A stretch of DNA of 64,000 bases from positions 586,702-650,701 of the forward strand of contig CBDDKZ010000003.1 of the NCBI GenBank assembly GCA_965230415.1, read 5' to 3'. The notes below the pieces were generated by a model that saw nothing but the letters and a program-made list of their open reading frames with translations, searched no databases and was not told the origin of the DNA. The DNA is from CBDDKZ01 sp965230415. Its GTDB lineage: Bacteria > Bacteroidota > Bacteroidia > Cytophagales > JAAEPT01. A program made the translations under genes and the position numbers. Positions 9,185-18,991 of the stretch are shown here, in pieces (within the stretch, counting starts at the first letter, position 1; each line of letters opens with the position of its first letter).

Positions 9185-9491
9185 ATTTCTAGTTTTCTAC
9201 GGTGAATCTAAGCTTGACTGAAGAACTTAATGTTGCGGGTTTGTTTAGTGAAAGTTAATTGCCTGAATTTGGGCAGGAAACAAGTCTTTTTTATGGGGTA
9301 AATCACAAATGTGCTTTTAAAGAATGAGCTTCGAATGTTATGCTTTGTTGAAGGCTTGAAATCTGTCAAATTGTCTCATTACGAGTGCTTCTATTAGGGG
9401 AGGGAGAGACAAAATGTCTGAAAGGAGGCTGTTTTGTAGTTCATTATACAATGGAACGGAATTTGAGTGCTATTAATCAAAATAGAATTGA
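9185..9491. other. divergent promoter region, nothing specific seen
   Basis: 307 nt between the divergently transcribed DUF2490 and HtpX-like genes. It must carry both promoters, but I do not recognise a clear promoter pair, operator or repeat. Confidence 0.5.
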
Positions 9492-10412
9492 ATGATGGAA
9501 AAGCTAGTATATGATAGAAAGAAGATGAATTTTCAGAAAAACGTGTTGTTCATAGCGGTATTTCTTCTTGCAGCAACGATAGGTGTGCTATGGCTGGGTT
9601 GGCTAAGTACTTTTATTGTACTTGTTATTTTTGCTGTTTTTACGTTTTATTCTCTAAGAATATCACCCTTCCAAATTTTAAAATGGCACAAAGCAGTTCC
9701 ATTGAGTCGCTATGCTTATACTGAATTATACCAAATTGTTGATGATTTAGCCCGGGGGGCTCAGTTGGAAAAGGCACCGCAGTTATTTTTGATAAAAAGC
9801 AAAGCTATAAATGCTTTTGCATTAGGGAATAAGCAGCAATCGGCCATTGGTGTTACACATAAATTGATGCAGGTTTTAACGCGCGACGAACTGGCCGCAG
9901 TACTGGCTCATGAAATTAGCCACATAAAAAACAACGATCTGCTGGTTAAAGGATTAGCGGTGAGTTTTGGCAGGTTTACACACGGCTTGTCGTTGGTAGG
10001 ACGTATTTTGCTTATTTTATCCATACCTATGTATCTGATCGGGTATCCGTTGTTTTCGTTAGCACCTGTTTTGTTCTTAGTTTTTTCGCCATTGTTAAAT
10101 GTGCTATTGCAAATGGGAATATCGAGACGTATGGAGTTTGCAGCCGATCACGATGCTGCGGAATTAACTCGAGATCCTCTGGCGCTCGCTTCCGCTTTGG
10201 AGAAGATAGAAAAATTAAGAAGACCCTGGTGGACCGATTTTTATTCCGTTCGTTATAATTCAATGGAGTGGCTAAAATCACATCCGGGTACTAAAAAGCG
10301 TGTCGAAAAGCTACAGCGATTAGCTGCTAAGTACCGGAAATCCGGTCAAAATATTTATAGACAGATTTTTACACCCTTTGGATGGCAGAAAGTGATAATA
10401 AGGGATTGGTAA
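9492..10412 (+). CDS. htpX: HtpX-like M48 family zinc metalloprotease
   Basis: This 306-residue membrane protease has two N-terminal transmembrane segments (about 15-50) followed by the zinc-binding motif LAHEISHIKNND (His140, Glu141, His144). Two more hydrophobic segments follow (about 165-205). The third ligand region is RRMEFAADHDAAELT with Glu215. The order TM-TM-HExxH-TM-TM-ExxAD is that of HtpX, the stress-linked inner-membrane endopeptidase that degrades misfolded membrane proteins, and the length is normal. Two adjacent ATGs (9492 and 9495) are possible starts. It is monocistronic; a 10-bp hairpin follows 68 nt downstream. Confidence 0.88.
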   Translation: MMEKLVYDRKKMNFQKNVLFIAVFLLAATIGVLWLGWLSTFIVLVIFAVFTFYSLRISPFQILKWHKAVPLSRYAYTELYQIVDDLARGAQLEKAPQLFLIKSKAINAFALGNKQQSAIGVTHKLMQVLTRDELAAVLAHEISHIKNNDLLVKGLAVSFGRFTHGLSLVGRILLILSIPMYLIGYPLFSLAPVLFLVFSPLLNVLLQMGISRRMEFAADHDAAELTRDPLALASALEKIEKLRRPWWTDFYSVRYNSMEWLKSHPGTKKRVEKLQRLAAKYRKSGQNIYRQIFTPFGWQKVIIRDW

Positions 10413-10840
10413 TGAGGACTGCTAGCTTCAAATAAACTTGTTTTTAAGTGTTTAAGAGTAGTAGTGAAAACGAATTTGAAATCAGGAGGGAAATACCCCT
10501 CCTGATAACTTATTTATTAGTGCTTCATGACTTTGAAGTGTATTAAGTCATGTTCCTGAGCGATTAGCGTGATAATTTTCAGGATTTAATAGGGTATCTC
10601 TAAATTTATGACTTTAAATAAAAGAATTCTGTAATTATTATAAAATGCCTCATATGGTTTTAGCTCAGGTGTTTGAGTTAAAAAAGGGAACTATTATTAT
10701 GTTATATATTGTAAGGGTTAAAAAGTAACAATGTCAGAACAATTTTTTAATCGGTAGTTAAGCAAAATTTGCGATACTGAAATATTGTTTTTTATTTGTT
10801 CTATTCAATAATCATTAAATGCTTCGAAAAAATCACACAC
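10413..10840. other. intergenic region upstream of the ECF sigma gene
   Basis: About 430 nt holding the hairpin at 10481-10506 and a small palindrome GCAAAATTTGC (10762-10772), 68 nt before the sigma-gene start. No gene is seen. The rest is AT-rich and should include the promoter of the sigma-FecR-receptor operon. Confidence 0.5.
10481..10506. terminator. hairpin after the htpX-like gene, possible terminator
   Basis: ATCAGGAGGG (10481-10490) pairs perfectly with CCCTCCTGAT (10497-10506) around a 6-nt loop. There is no proper T-run after it, so termination is likely but not certain. Confidence 0.5.
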
Positions 10841-11344
10841 ATGTCGGATAATGTTTGTGAAGAATCTGTGTTTAAGGCGCTTTTCAAAAAGTTAAGTGAG
10901 CCTTTGCGTAATTACGTCTATTATAAGAGCGGGAGCTTATCTGTTGCTGAAGATATCACTCAGGAAGCATACCTCAGGCTTTGGAAAGCCTGTTTGAAAG
11001 TGTCTGTAGACAAGTCCAAAAGCTTCTTATATACCGTCGCATCCAATCTGCTCAAAGATCACTATAAACATAAGCAGGTAGTTTTAAAATTTGAAAAACA
11101 GGAGCACAAGTCCGTAGAACTGGAGACTCCTGAATTCAATTATGAGCAACTTGAATTTCATGAGCGACTGGAAAGGGCTCTGGCGCAACTTTCCGAAAAA
11201 AACAGGGTTGCCTTTTTAATGAACCGGCTCGATAATTTGACCTATACTGAGATTGCAGAACGTTTGGGTATTTCAAAAAAAGCGGTTGAAAAGCGTATAC
11301 ATAAAGCATTAATGGAATTAAAGAAATTAACAGATCAAATCTGA
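10841..11344 (+). CDS. ECF sigma factor (FecI-like, FecR-controlled)
   Basis: The 167-residue protein begins MSDNVCEESVFKALFKKLSE; the frame extends 15 codons upstream, but this ATG fits the family. Region 2 is GSLSVAEDITQEAYLRLWKA, followed by KSFLYTVASNLLKDHYKHKQ. Region 4 is LTYTEIAERLGISKKAVEKR (helix-turn-helix that reads the -35 element). It is followed by a FecR-type anti-sigma factor and a TonB-dependent receptor. The arrangement is that of cell-surface signalling: substrate binding at the receptor is passed through FecR to release this sigma factor, which then transcribes the receptor genes. Confidence 0.92.
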   Translation: MSDNVCEESVFKALFKKLSEPLRNYVYYKSGSLSVAEDITQEAYLRLWKACLKVSVDKSKSFLYTVASNLLKDHYKHKQVVLKFEKQEHKSVELETPEFNYEQLEFHERLERALAQLSEKNRVAFLMNRLDNLTYTEIAERLGISKKAVEKRIHKALMELKKLTDQI

Positions 11345-11396
11345 TAGGGTATGAGCACGTTAAATCGTTTTACTAGTAAATCTTGTTTGGTGGCTT

Positions 11397-12308
11397 ATGA
11401 ATAATAGTTTCGATGACGATACCATCCTGGCACGCTGGCTCAATAATGAGCTAAGCGCCGAAGAGTTGGCTCAGCTCGAGAACCATCCCGATTATGAGCG
11501 TTATAAACAAATTGTGGTTGGTATTGACGCTATGAAAGTAACCGCTTTTGATAAGCAACAGGCTTTTGATAAGTTACAGGGGGTAAAGATTAAGGCAAAG
11601 AGGAAAGCACGACTTCGTTATTTAAGCGTCAGCATTGCCGTGGCAGCTTCTTTGCTTGTACTTGTTGGAATGTATTTGATGTTTATGACAGGATTTACAG
11701 TGGAAACAACTGTAGCTGAGAAACTCAAGCATGAATTACCTGATGAATCATTAGTGCAGTTGAACGCACTTTCCACCATTCATTATTCCAAACGATCATG
11801 GAGTCACAATCGTGAATTGTTTTTAGAAGGTGAAGCTTATTTTAAAGTGAAAAAGGGATCTCAATTTATAGTAAAAACCACTTATGGACACGTAGTGGTG
11901 GTGGGTACAGCGTTTAATGTGTTTGCGCGCGATGAAGCTTTCAGGGTGAGTTGTGCTGCCGGGGAAGTAGCAGTTCATACAACGGGGGACGAGAAGTTGA
12001 GCATTGTGCAAGACGAAGAAGTGGTGTTAGAAAATGGACAGCTTCATAAAAGAAAAGCAGAAAGATCAAGGGCTGCGTCCTGGCTTCAGAATGTAACTTA
12101 TTTTGAAGAAGCAAGTATAAGTGAAGTTGTGCAGGAAATGGAGCGTCAATATCAGGTCGATGTGCAATTCAATGAGCAAAGTGAAAAACGCTACTCAGGA
12201 CCAATGCCTCATGATGATTTGGACTTAGCACTGGATGTATTATGCAAAGCACTACAATTAAAATATACCTACGAAGGGACTTCTAAGGTAATAATACATG
12301 ATTTGTAG
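11397..12308 (+). CDS. FecR-family anti-sigma factor
   Basis: The 303-residue protein has a cytoplasmic N-terminus (MNNSFDDDTILARWLNNELS, the sigma-binding part), one transmembrane helix around residues 77-98 (SVSIAVAASLLVLVGMYLMF) and a periplasmic FecR domain. The core of that domain includes HELPDESLVQLNALSTIHY, LFLEGEAYFKVKK and VVVVGTAFNVFARDEAFRVS. The end (YQVDVQFNEQSEKRYSGPMP, LALDVLCKALQLKYTYEG) is the DUF4974-like C-terminal domain that contacts the receptor STN domain. The gene overlaps the receptor start by 11 nt, so the two are translationally coupled. Confidence 0.93.
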   Translation: MNNSFDDDTILARWLNNELSAEELAQLENHPDYERYKQIVVGIDAMKVTAFDKQQAFDKLQGVKIKAKRKARLRYLSVSIAVAASLLVLVGMYLMFMTGFTVETTVAEKLKHELPDESLVQLNALSTIHYSKRSWSHNRELFLEGEAYFKVKKGSQFIVKTTYGHVVVVGTAFNVFARDEAFRVSCAAGEVAVHTTGDEKLSIVQDEEVVLENGQLHKRKAERSRAASWLQNVTYFEEASISEVVQEMERQYQVDVQFNEQSEKRYSGPMPHDDLDLALDVLCKALQLKYTYEGTSKVIIHDL

Positions 12309-14952
12309 AAAACAAATTATATTATGCAATTTGGTGCTCTTTGGTCTCAGTATATTCACTCTTGGTCAAACGAAGGATGAATTGCAATATTCATGTAATG
12401 ACATGGATATCATTACATTAATTGAAGAACTACAGTCTAATTATAATTTGGTATTTGCTTATGACGCCGCTTCGTTGGTCGACTTAAGAATTAGCAAAGA
12501 GGTAAAAGGGCAAAATCCAAAAGAGTTGCTGGAAGCGCTGTTTATCGACATGCCCCTTGAGTTGGAATTTTTGAGCGATAATTATGTGGTTTTAAAAGTA
12601 AATCATAACAAGAAAGTCGAGGTTCACCTTAAAGGTAAGGTCATGGATGCTGCTAACAACTCACCTTTGCCGATGGCAACAATAAAAATGGGAGAGGTGG
12701 GTATTTCTATTCATAGCGATGTACAGGGTAGTTTTGAGTACCGCGGGAAGTTGCCTTACAATGTGCTGGTTCATATAACATATATTGGCTATGCCGGTAA
12801 AACTTTTGAGCTTCAAAATCTTCGTTCGGATACCAGCTTACAAATCACACTGCACCCGGCTAATATATTGCTTAATCAGGTGGTCATTAAAGCGTTCACG
12901 CTTGATATGCTAACAATTAGCGGTATGTGCAACGAGTTGGTTTTTACTCCCGAAGAAATTCCAACCTTACCCGGCTGGGGTGAGCCCGATGTCTTGCGGT
13001 CATTGCAATTAATTCCAGGCGTATCATCCGCCAATGAATCGGGTGCTGACCTGAACATCAGGGGCGGGTATGCAGATCAAAATTTGATTTTGTGGGACGA
13101 TATCCCCATTTACCATACAGGGCATTTCTTCGGAGTGTATTCCTTTATTAATCCCTATGTAGTTAAAAGTGTTAAACTGTACAGAGGGAATTTTGACGCT
13201 CAGTATGGAGGGCGTGTGTCAGGCGTTATAGATATTGCCGGTAAATCAGATAAAATCAAAAAGGTGAAAGGGGGCGGCGGTCTAAACTTTATAAATGCTC
13301 ACAGCCATATAATTTTACCACTTTTGAATAAAAAGGCTTCCCTGTTAATTGCCGGGAGAAGGTCGTTTACCGATTTTTTTAACAGCACAACTTACGAAAA
13401 ACTGTTTACCAATGTTTTTCAGAAGGGACGCGTTTCTTCTGATTTAGCTGATGTTGGTGATGAGAGAGGTATTGAGGTTTTCCCACGTTTTTTTTATGCA
13501 GACGCAAATTTGAAATTCAACTGGGAGATTAACAGCAAGAACCTACTGGCCATTAGTAGTTACATCGGTAAAGATGAATTTAATTACAGATTGCTTCAGG
13601 GCGATGGCTACAAGCAAGACGATCAGGTGAAAGTTGGAAATGCGGGGGCAAGTGTGATTTTTCAACATCTATGGGGGGATAAAGCAAAAACCAAAGTGGT
13701 CGGCGTGATCTCCAAATTTAATAACGACTATTACCATGCTCAAGAAGTGTTTGAATCGGGCAGTCTGAATGCTACAGGCTATTTATTTGAAAGTGGATTT
13801 AACGATATTAATTTGAAAATACATCAGTCGTTTGCGATAAATTCCAAAAACCGGCTCCTGCTTGGACTTAAGTTAAAGCGACAGATTTTAAGTTCCAACT
13901 ATGTGAGCGATGTCGATGATGAAGCGCCTTGGTACGAACGCACTTTTGGATATACCACTACATTTTACCTTGTATACAAATATAACCCACATCCACATAT
14001 CAAGGTGAATGCAAGTATGAGGTATGATCGATTTAAGAGTAACGAGCCCTTAGAGTCACCTGCCGTTTTTCGAAGACCTTTGCAGCCACGTTTTAGCGCC
14101 TCCTGGAATCCGGGAAAGTCCGGTTTTACCTTTAGAACAGCTGTGGGAGCATACAATCAATACATTTACGAAATACCTTCCATATACCATAATTTGGGCA
14201 TCAGGGAAAATAACTGGGTTATGGCGAATGACTATTTTCTACCTTTATACGCCTGGCAGGCTTCTGTGGGTACGGTCTATAAAAAGAAGCACTTTACCCT
14301 GGAAATTGAATACTATTATAAATTTATTCGCAATATCTCTACTTATAAGCTGGATCTGGAAGACAATCTTGAAAATCCACTATTACAAAACGGGCTTTCC
14401 AGAAATACAGGAATGGATGTGCTCATGAAGTACAAATGGAAGAAATATAGTACATGGTTATCCTATTCGCTGGCAATGTCCCAACAGCGTTATGAATCAT
14501 TCAACGATGCGATTTACTTCCCTACAGAACAAGATGAGCGTCACAGGTTGAATTTTACCCATATGTTGAACCTAAAACACTGGGATATATCATTGAGCTG
14601 GTTACTCAATACCGGAAAACCTTTTACAAGAGCTGTGGGCGTGAAACGTATTATGTCTGATGATATCGGGGAAGAATTTGTCGTAGATTATGATCGGGTG
14701 TATAACGATCGTGTGCCGGCCTACCACCGCCTCGATATAGCTGTTAATTATAAATTCAAGGCATCTCGGTTTAAGGGTAAAATGGGTCTGTCACTTTACA
14801 ATGTTTACGACCGGCGTAATTATTTTGATGTGGATTACGCTGTTATGCCGGTTTTCGATGACCACAACAATATCACGGGGAGACGCTTACAGGAATACAA
14901 AAAGGAGATGCTCCGTTTTACACCCAACCTTTTTGTGCAGATAGAGTGGTAA
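12298..14952 (+). CDS. TonB-dependent receptor with STN signalling domain
   Basis: The 884-residue outer-membrane receptor has a signal peptide ending in IFTLGQ (about residue 24). An STN domain follows (DIITLIEELQSNYNLVFAYD), then a carboxypeptidase-regulatory-like fold (VHLKGKVMDAANNSPLPMAT), then a plug (PDVLRSLQLIPGVSSANESG, ADLNIRGGYADQNLILWDDI). The C-terminal barrel ends with an aromatic residue (FVQIEW). The STN domain and the preceding sigma/FecR genes make it a transducing transporter. There is no SusD partner, so it is not a classical SusCD glycan importer. The last gene of the set, a secreted glycosidase-like protein, hints that the ligand may be a carbohydrate. Confidence 0.9.
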   Translation: MICRKQIILCNLVLFGLSIFTLGQTKDELQYSCNDMDIITLIEELQSNYNLVFAYDAASLVDLRISKEVKGQNPKELLEALFIDMPLELEFLSDNYVVLKVNHNKKVEVHLKGKVMDAANNSPLPMATIKMGEVGISIHSDVQGSFEYRGKLPYNVLVHITYIGYAGKTFELQNLRSDTSLQITLHPANILLNQVVIKAFTLDMLTISGMCNELVFTPEEIPTLPGWGEPDVLRSLQLIPGVSSANESGADLNIRGGYADQNLILWDDIPIYHTGHFFGVYSFINPYVVKSVKLYRGNFDAQYGGRVSGVIDIAGKSDKIKKVKGGGGLNFINAHSHIILPLLNKKASLLIAGRRSFTDFFNSTTYEKLFTNVFQKGRVSSDLADVGDERGIEVFPRFFYADANLKFNWEINSKNLLAISSYIGKDEFNYRLLQGDGYKQDDQVKVGNAGASVIFQHLWGDKAKTKVVGVISKFNNDYYHAQEVFESGSLNATGYLFESGFNDINLKIHQSFAINSKNRLLLGLKLKRQILSSNYVSDVDDEAPWYERTFGYTTTFYLVYKYNPHPHIKVNASMRYDRFKSNEPLESPAVFRRPLQPRFSASWNPGKSGFTFRTAVGAYNQYIYEIPSIYHNLGIRENNWVMANDYFLPLYAWQASVGTVYKKKHFTLEIEYYYKFIRNISTYKLDLEDNLENPLLQNGLSRNTGMDVLMKYKWKKYSTWLSYSLAMSQQRYESFNDAIYFPTEQDERHRLNFTHMLNLKHWDISLSWLLNTGKPFTRAVGVKRIMSDDIGEEFVVDYDRVYNDRVPAYHRLDIAVNYKFKASRFKGKMGLSLYNVYDRRNYFDVDYAVMPVFDDHNNITGRRLQEYKKEMLRFTPNLFVQIEW

Positions 14953-14957
14953 TATAA

Positions 14958-14979
14958 AAAAATCACAATCGTGATTTTT
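14958..14979. terminator. hairpin between receptor gene and glycosidase-like gene
   Basis: AAAAATCAC (14958-14966) pairs with GTGATTTTT (14971-14979) over a 4-nt loop, 5 nt after the receptor stop. The A-run/T-run shape suits a bidirectional or attenuating terminator that would lower expression of the downstream gene. Confidence 0.6.
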
Positions 14980-15036
14980 AAAGGTAGGGTGTTTATTGTC
15001 ATGGTCGTTTCATTATTGAAACAAAACAGACCAAAA

Positions 15037-17163
15037 ATGAAACTATTATCAAAAACGAAACTATTAATTTATAGAAGAACACTTCTGGTATATGCTTTTT
15101 TCTTAAGTGGCTTTATAAGCCAGGGGCAACCTCCCCATGATCAATGGCCAAAGGTAGGAATGAACATGGAGTGGCAGGAGCTCATGAAATGGACTACATC
15201 CATACCTTTTAATAACCTGTTTAAGGTTGCAGATCCGTTTAGCGGAGCTTCTTCATACGATGAAGATGGGTATCCGCTTACCGGTTTACCCGCTAGTTCA
15301 CAGGTGTATATAGGTGAAGCACTGCCTACAGGTGTGTTTAAAATAAGATGGGATGGGGATGGAGCCTTTACTATTATTGTCGACGGAAATAGTCATCATT
15401 TCGAGGGAATTTGTCCAGAGGATGGCGAAGAATTGCTTATTGACAATACCCTGGCATCCATTTCAGTGGAAATAACGGCGACGAGTGCGTCCGGGCACTT
15501 ACATAATATGCGTATGTACTTGCCTGGTTACGATGATAATTCTCCTCACCAGTTTAACGACTGTTATTTGTCTATCTATGCTTCGCCTATCGATGTGATC
15601 AGGCCTATGTGGTGGGCTATGGTCCCCGGATCTGATATCGTAGACTGGGAAGACCGTCCCACTTTGAGTGATTATACCTATGGAGGTGATGATGATAACG
15701 TCGTGAATCACGGTGCTGCTTATGAGCACATGATCGATATATGTAATGTTACCAATTCGGATTTATGGATATGTGTTCCTGTACAGGCAAGTGATGATTA
15801 TGTTTCGCAATTGGCGGCCCTGATTAAAGATCGTCTCAACGAGTCTTTGAATGTCTTTGTGGAATATTCGAATGAATCCATTTGGAATTATTGGTATGAA
15901 TACCACAACAGTGTTGATGTTGCGGATGTTGGGCTGTCGGGATATAACGGCGACGATGGTGACATCTATGTGTCCCATAAATTCGGCGCTCGAACGGTAC
16001 AGATATTAGAGCTGTTTGACAACGTTTTCGCAGCAGACAGCAATCGTCTTATAGGGGTGGTCGGGTGCCAGTTTTCATATTATGCACCCATGGAATACAT
16101 GGTGGATGCAATCAACTGGCTTGGTAAAATGCACCTGGTAGATGCTTTTGCTATTGCTCCCTACGTTGGAGAGTCGCGATTCATAACAACCAATTGGCCA
16201 GATATGGATGCGGTGTTTGATGGGCTGGACCAGTTTGCGTTGGATTTAATGTCGGGAGATGCAAGGCCAGGGCCTCTAAACGACCTGGGTGACCCGATAA
16301 CAGATTTCATCGATTTATCAAACAGGTATAATAAAAAACTGGTTTGCTACGAAGCCGGACAGCATTTTACAGCCTGGCACGGAGGCATCAGCGAAGAGCA
16401 GGTCGTAGCAGTGAACGATCACCCAAGAATGCACGATTGGTATATGCATTACCTGGACGGCTGGTTTAACAATGGCGATGTCGCGTCTACGATGGTGTTT
16501 TATACCTCTACTTCCGGCTGTCCCAGTGGCGGTTCTTGTTTTGGAACCATGCATTCTTGTGCTCAACCCCTGGATGAAGCTCATAAATACCGGGGGATAT
16601 TGGATTGGTTCAATACAGGTACAGATACGCAGGCACCGACAGTACCATTGCATTTAATGGCAAATAATGTTACTCAAAACAGTTGCGTGCTATTCTGGTC
16701 GGCTTCCAGAGATAATGTAAAGGTGAGCGAATATGAGGTGTATCAGGATGGTGTTTTAATAGGAGCTACAAGTAACACTACATTCGTAGTGGACAATTTA
16801 AGTCCGGGTACTACTTATGAATTTACCGTAAGAGCGCTGGATGCAGCAAATAATAGTTCTGACATGAGTGATGCCGTGACTGTGCTTACATCCGGGACCG
16901 TGACGGGTAGTGGAGCCCTAAGTTTACAAAATGTCCGATTATACCCTAACCCGGTAGGCGAAGGTATAATTAATATTTATACAGGCGAAGCAACTACTAC
17001 CAATGTGAGCATTTACAACTTGAGAGGTGAGCTCTTACATCATAACGAAGGTGCACACGGAGCTATTAAAGTTAATGTATCGGCATTACTTTCAGGAGTC
17101 TATATCATTAAATTGAGTAACACAGCCAACACACGATTCTTTAAAGTGTTAGTTACCAATTAA
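15037..17163 (+). CDS. secreted glycoside-hydrolase-like protein with FN3 and T9SS sorting domain
   Basis: The 708-residue protein starts at ATG 15037 (MKLLSKTKLLIYRRTLLVYA), giving a signal peptide that ends near ISQGQ; the open frame begins earlier at 14971. A beta-rich N-terminal part (about 30-190) is followed by a TIM-barrel-like region. There VEYSNESIWNYW has an Asn-Glu pair at about 279-280, and KLVCYEAGQHF has Glu439. This is the spacing expected for acid/base and nucleophile of clan GH-A glycosidases, although I cannot assign a GH family. A fibronectin type III domain (VPLHLMANNVTQNSCVLFWS) and a type A T9SS sorting domain (LYPNPVGEGIINIY to FFKVLVTN) complete it. It should be exported across the outer membrane and act on a polysaccharide. 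Confidence 0.8.
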   Translation: MKLLSKTKLLIYRRTLLVYAFFLSGFISQGQPPHDQWPKVGMNMEWQELMKWTTSIPFNNLFKVADPFSGASSYDEDGYPLTGLPASSQVYIGEALPTGVFKIRWDGDGAFTIIVDGNSHHFEGICPEDGEELLIDNTLASISVEITATSASGHLHNMRMYLPGYDDNSPHQFNDCYLSIYASPIDVIRPMWWAMVPGSDIVDWEDRPTLSDYTYGGDDDNVVNHGAAYEHMIDICNVTNSDLWICVPVQASDDYVSQLAALIKDRLNESLNVFVEYSNESIWNYWYEYHNSVDVADVGLSGYNGDDGDIYVSHKFGARTVQILELFDNVFAADSNRLIGVVGCQFSYYAPMEYMVDAINWLGKMHLVDAFAIAPYVGESRFITTNWPDMDAVFDGLDQFALDLMSGDARPGPLNDLGDPITDFIDLSNRYNKKLVCYEAGQHFTAWHGGISEEQVVAVNDHPRMHDWYMHYLDGWFNNGDVASTMVFYTSTSGCPSGGSCFGTMHSCAQPLDEAHKYRGILDWFNTGTDTQAPTVPLHLMANNVTQNSCVLFWSASRDNVKVSEYEVYQDGVLIGATSNTTFVVDNLSPGTTYEFTVRALDAANNSSDMSDAVTVLTSGTVTGSGALSLQNVRLYPNPVGEGIINIYTGEATTTNVSIYNLRGELLHHNEGAHGAIKVNVSALLSGVYIIKLSNTANTRFFKVLVTN

Positions 17164-17175
17164 TTCGATAAGTTA

Positions 17176-17208
17176 AACAGGTTGATGCCACAGAGGCGTT
17201 GACCTGTT
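17176..17208. terminator. imperfect hairpin between convergent genes
   Basis: AACAGGTTGATGCC (from 17176) pairs with GGCGTTGACCTGTT (to 17208) with several G-U pairs. It lies 12 nt after the T9SS protein stop and near the end of the convergent gene. No T-run, so only a probable terminator. Confidence 0.4.
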
Positions 17209-17245
17209 GAAAGTTAGTTGACTTGCTTATTGTCAAAGCAGGGCA

Positions 17246-18283
17246 CTAGTTGGGGAAATGGTTTTGCCAGTTGCCAATAACTTCAATATAAGCTTCACCG
17301 CTAACAGGCCGGCCAATATAGGTGCCGCTTACTTTGGCAATAGCATCCAGTTTACACAGACCTTTTTCGTCAAATTGCAGTTCGTGTAAAGAAAAAGGTA
17401 ATTTCATGCTTAATGAAGCTTGCAAAGACTCCATTTCTAGTTTCAGTTTTAGCAGTGCTAAGGCTTTATTGTTTTGAGTGAATTGTAGACCTGGTTCAAA
17501 TGTGATTGCTGCAGGCACTTCAATGTACTTGTCGTTTTGCTCCTGAATGAACTTTATTTTTTTGGTGGAAGTCCAATTGTTAGCGGCGTTTAACAAAATG
17601 GGCTCGTTATACTCAATGTTCAAATTGTTGTTTAAAGAGATTTTCAACCATAACCTCATATGTTTATCTGATTGACACTTTGGAGATTCGCGATTTGCTC
17701 TAAAAAGCTGAGCGATTTTATTTACTACCGAAATGAAGAACTCGTTTATTGTTTGCATAGATTGACCTGCGTTGAGATTAGAATGTCTGGCACTACCCAT
17801 GCGATTGACAATAAACGTCTGATCGGAAAAACGGATGTGCCCTCTTAGTTCATTTTTGAAAAAGGATTCATGATTTTGAGAGCTTGGTACGTGCTTATTG
17901 TAGACTGCAATAGAGGTATTAGACTCAGGTATAGTTATATTTACAGTGAATCTGTTCTGACAACTATTAAGAATCAGGTTTTTGTTACGAATTCGTAGTT
18001 GATTACCTTTTAGTTGTATCTGTGAAGCATGTATGTAAAACGATAGTTGACACCATCGACAAAATGAATCAGAAAGTGAAATTTGTAAAATGATCCCATT
18101 GGCCAGATCTTGGTTTACAATATTTGGAATAATTTGAATACAAACGTTGATTCCTCTTACAAATCCGGAATTGGAAGATGAGGAGAAACGGGGAGTAGCG
18201 TTGGTGTGAGCTGTACAGGTAAGATTAATAATCAATTGATCTGCCTGAGTGGGTACGGGAGTATTATATGTGTTTATCTGCAT
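17246..18283 (-). CDS. hypothetical protein, 345 aa
   Basis: I do not recognise this family with confidence. The protein starts MQINTYNTPVPTQADQLIIN, has no signal peptide or membrane segment, and is rich in beta strands and in Asn/Ser. The end (KLDAIAKVSGTYIGRPVSGE followed by AYIEVIGNW) resembles the closing strand of AttH/CrtC lipocalin-like proteins, where a GxPVSGxGYxE motif is typical. The rest gives no clear match, so this is only a hint. It lies downstream of the Crp/Fnr gene on the same strand with a 129-nt gap, so the two may be functionally linked. Confidence 0.6.
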   Translation of the reverse strand: MQINTYNTPVPTQADQLIINLTCTAHTNATPRFSSSSNSGFVRGINVCIQIIPNIVNQDLANGIILQISLSDSFCRWCQLSFYIHASQIQLKGNQLRIRNKNLILNSCQNRFTVNITIPESNTSIAVYNKHVPSSQNHESFFKNELRGHIRFSDQTFIVNRMGSARHSNLNAGQSMQTINEFFISVVNKIAQLFRANRESPKCQSDKHMRLWLKISLNNNLNIEYNEPILLNAANNWTSTKKIKFIQEQNDKYIEVPAAITFEPGLQFTQNNKALALLKLKLEMESLQASLSMKLPFSLHELQFDEKGLCKLDAIAKVSGTYIGRPVSGEAYIEVIGNWQNHFPN

Positions 18284-18412
18284 TTACTTGAAGTAGACCC
18301 CACTTCTCTTTTCAAAGAAGTGAGGTGGGTATTAATTTAGAACGCTAGTTCGAAGCGTTGATACAAAGTAAATGCTTACAGTTTAGATCATTATGTGAAC
18401 TAATTCACAAAC

Positions 18413-18991
18413 TTATTTTGACCTGATTTTACTGAGCCATTCTCTGGAAATACCAATGTACTCAGCTATATGCTTAGATGGTATGTTTTGAATAACCTGA
18501 GGAAATCTTTCCATAAAATAATCATAAAACTCTTCAGGCTTCATCATAATGTGTTTACGCATTCGGTTATTCTCTCTAACAAGAGCGGATACAATTTCGC
18601 GATTATAATAATTACGGTAGGATTCATCTTTTTCGATCCAAAAGTCAATAGAAGATCTGGGCAATTGAAGATAAGTCGCTTTCTCAATACACTTGATCTG
18701 TAGTTCAGTAGGAATATCGAGGAAAAAAGAATCGATGAGTGTGATGATGTATTGATAGTTAGGGAGATGAAAATCAATGGTTTTCTCTTCGCCGCTAATC
18801 GGGTGTATGCATTGCCTGATAAATGCACCTTCTACTACTAAGAAAGCATCGCGGCATTTTACGCCGATTTCACAAATGGTCGCTCGGGCGTTGACCACTT
18901 TAATTTCCCCTTCTTCTATCATAGTACGTACAATGTGTTCGGGTAATCCATGCTTTAATAAGGCATTATGAGTTTCTGTTTTGCTAAGCAT
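18413..18991 (-). CDS. Crp/Fnr-family transcriptional regulator
   Basis: The 192-residue protein has a cyclic-nucleotide-binding-like beta roll (ICEIGVKCRDAFLVVEGAFI, then HPISGEEKTIDFHLPNYQYI), a long dimerisation helix (SYRNYYNREIVSALVRENNR) and a C-terminal winged helix (FPQVIQNIPSKHIAEYIGIS, REWLSKIRSK). This is the short Bacteroidota-type Crp. The roll lacks the usual PRSS-type cAMP arginine/serine signature, so the effector is unknown. Start at ATG 18991. The divergent neighbour is the spacer in front of the RHS operon, so it could regulate in either direction. Confidence 0.88.
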   Translation of the reverse strand: MLSKTETHNALLKHGLPEHIVRTMIEEGEIKVVNARATICEIGVKCRDAFLVVEGAFIRQCIHPISGEEKTIDFHLPNYQYIITLIDSFFLDIPTELQIKCIEKATYLQLPRSSIDFWIEKDESYRNYYNREIVSALVRENNRMRKHIMMKPEEFYDYFMERFPQVIQNIPSKHIAEYIGISREWLSKIRSK

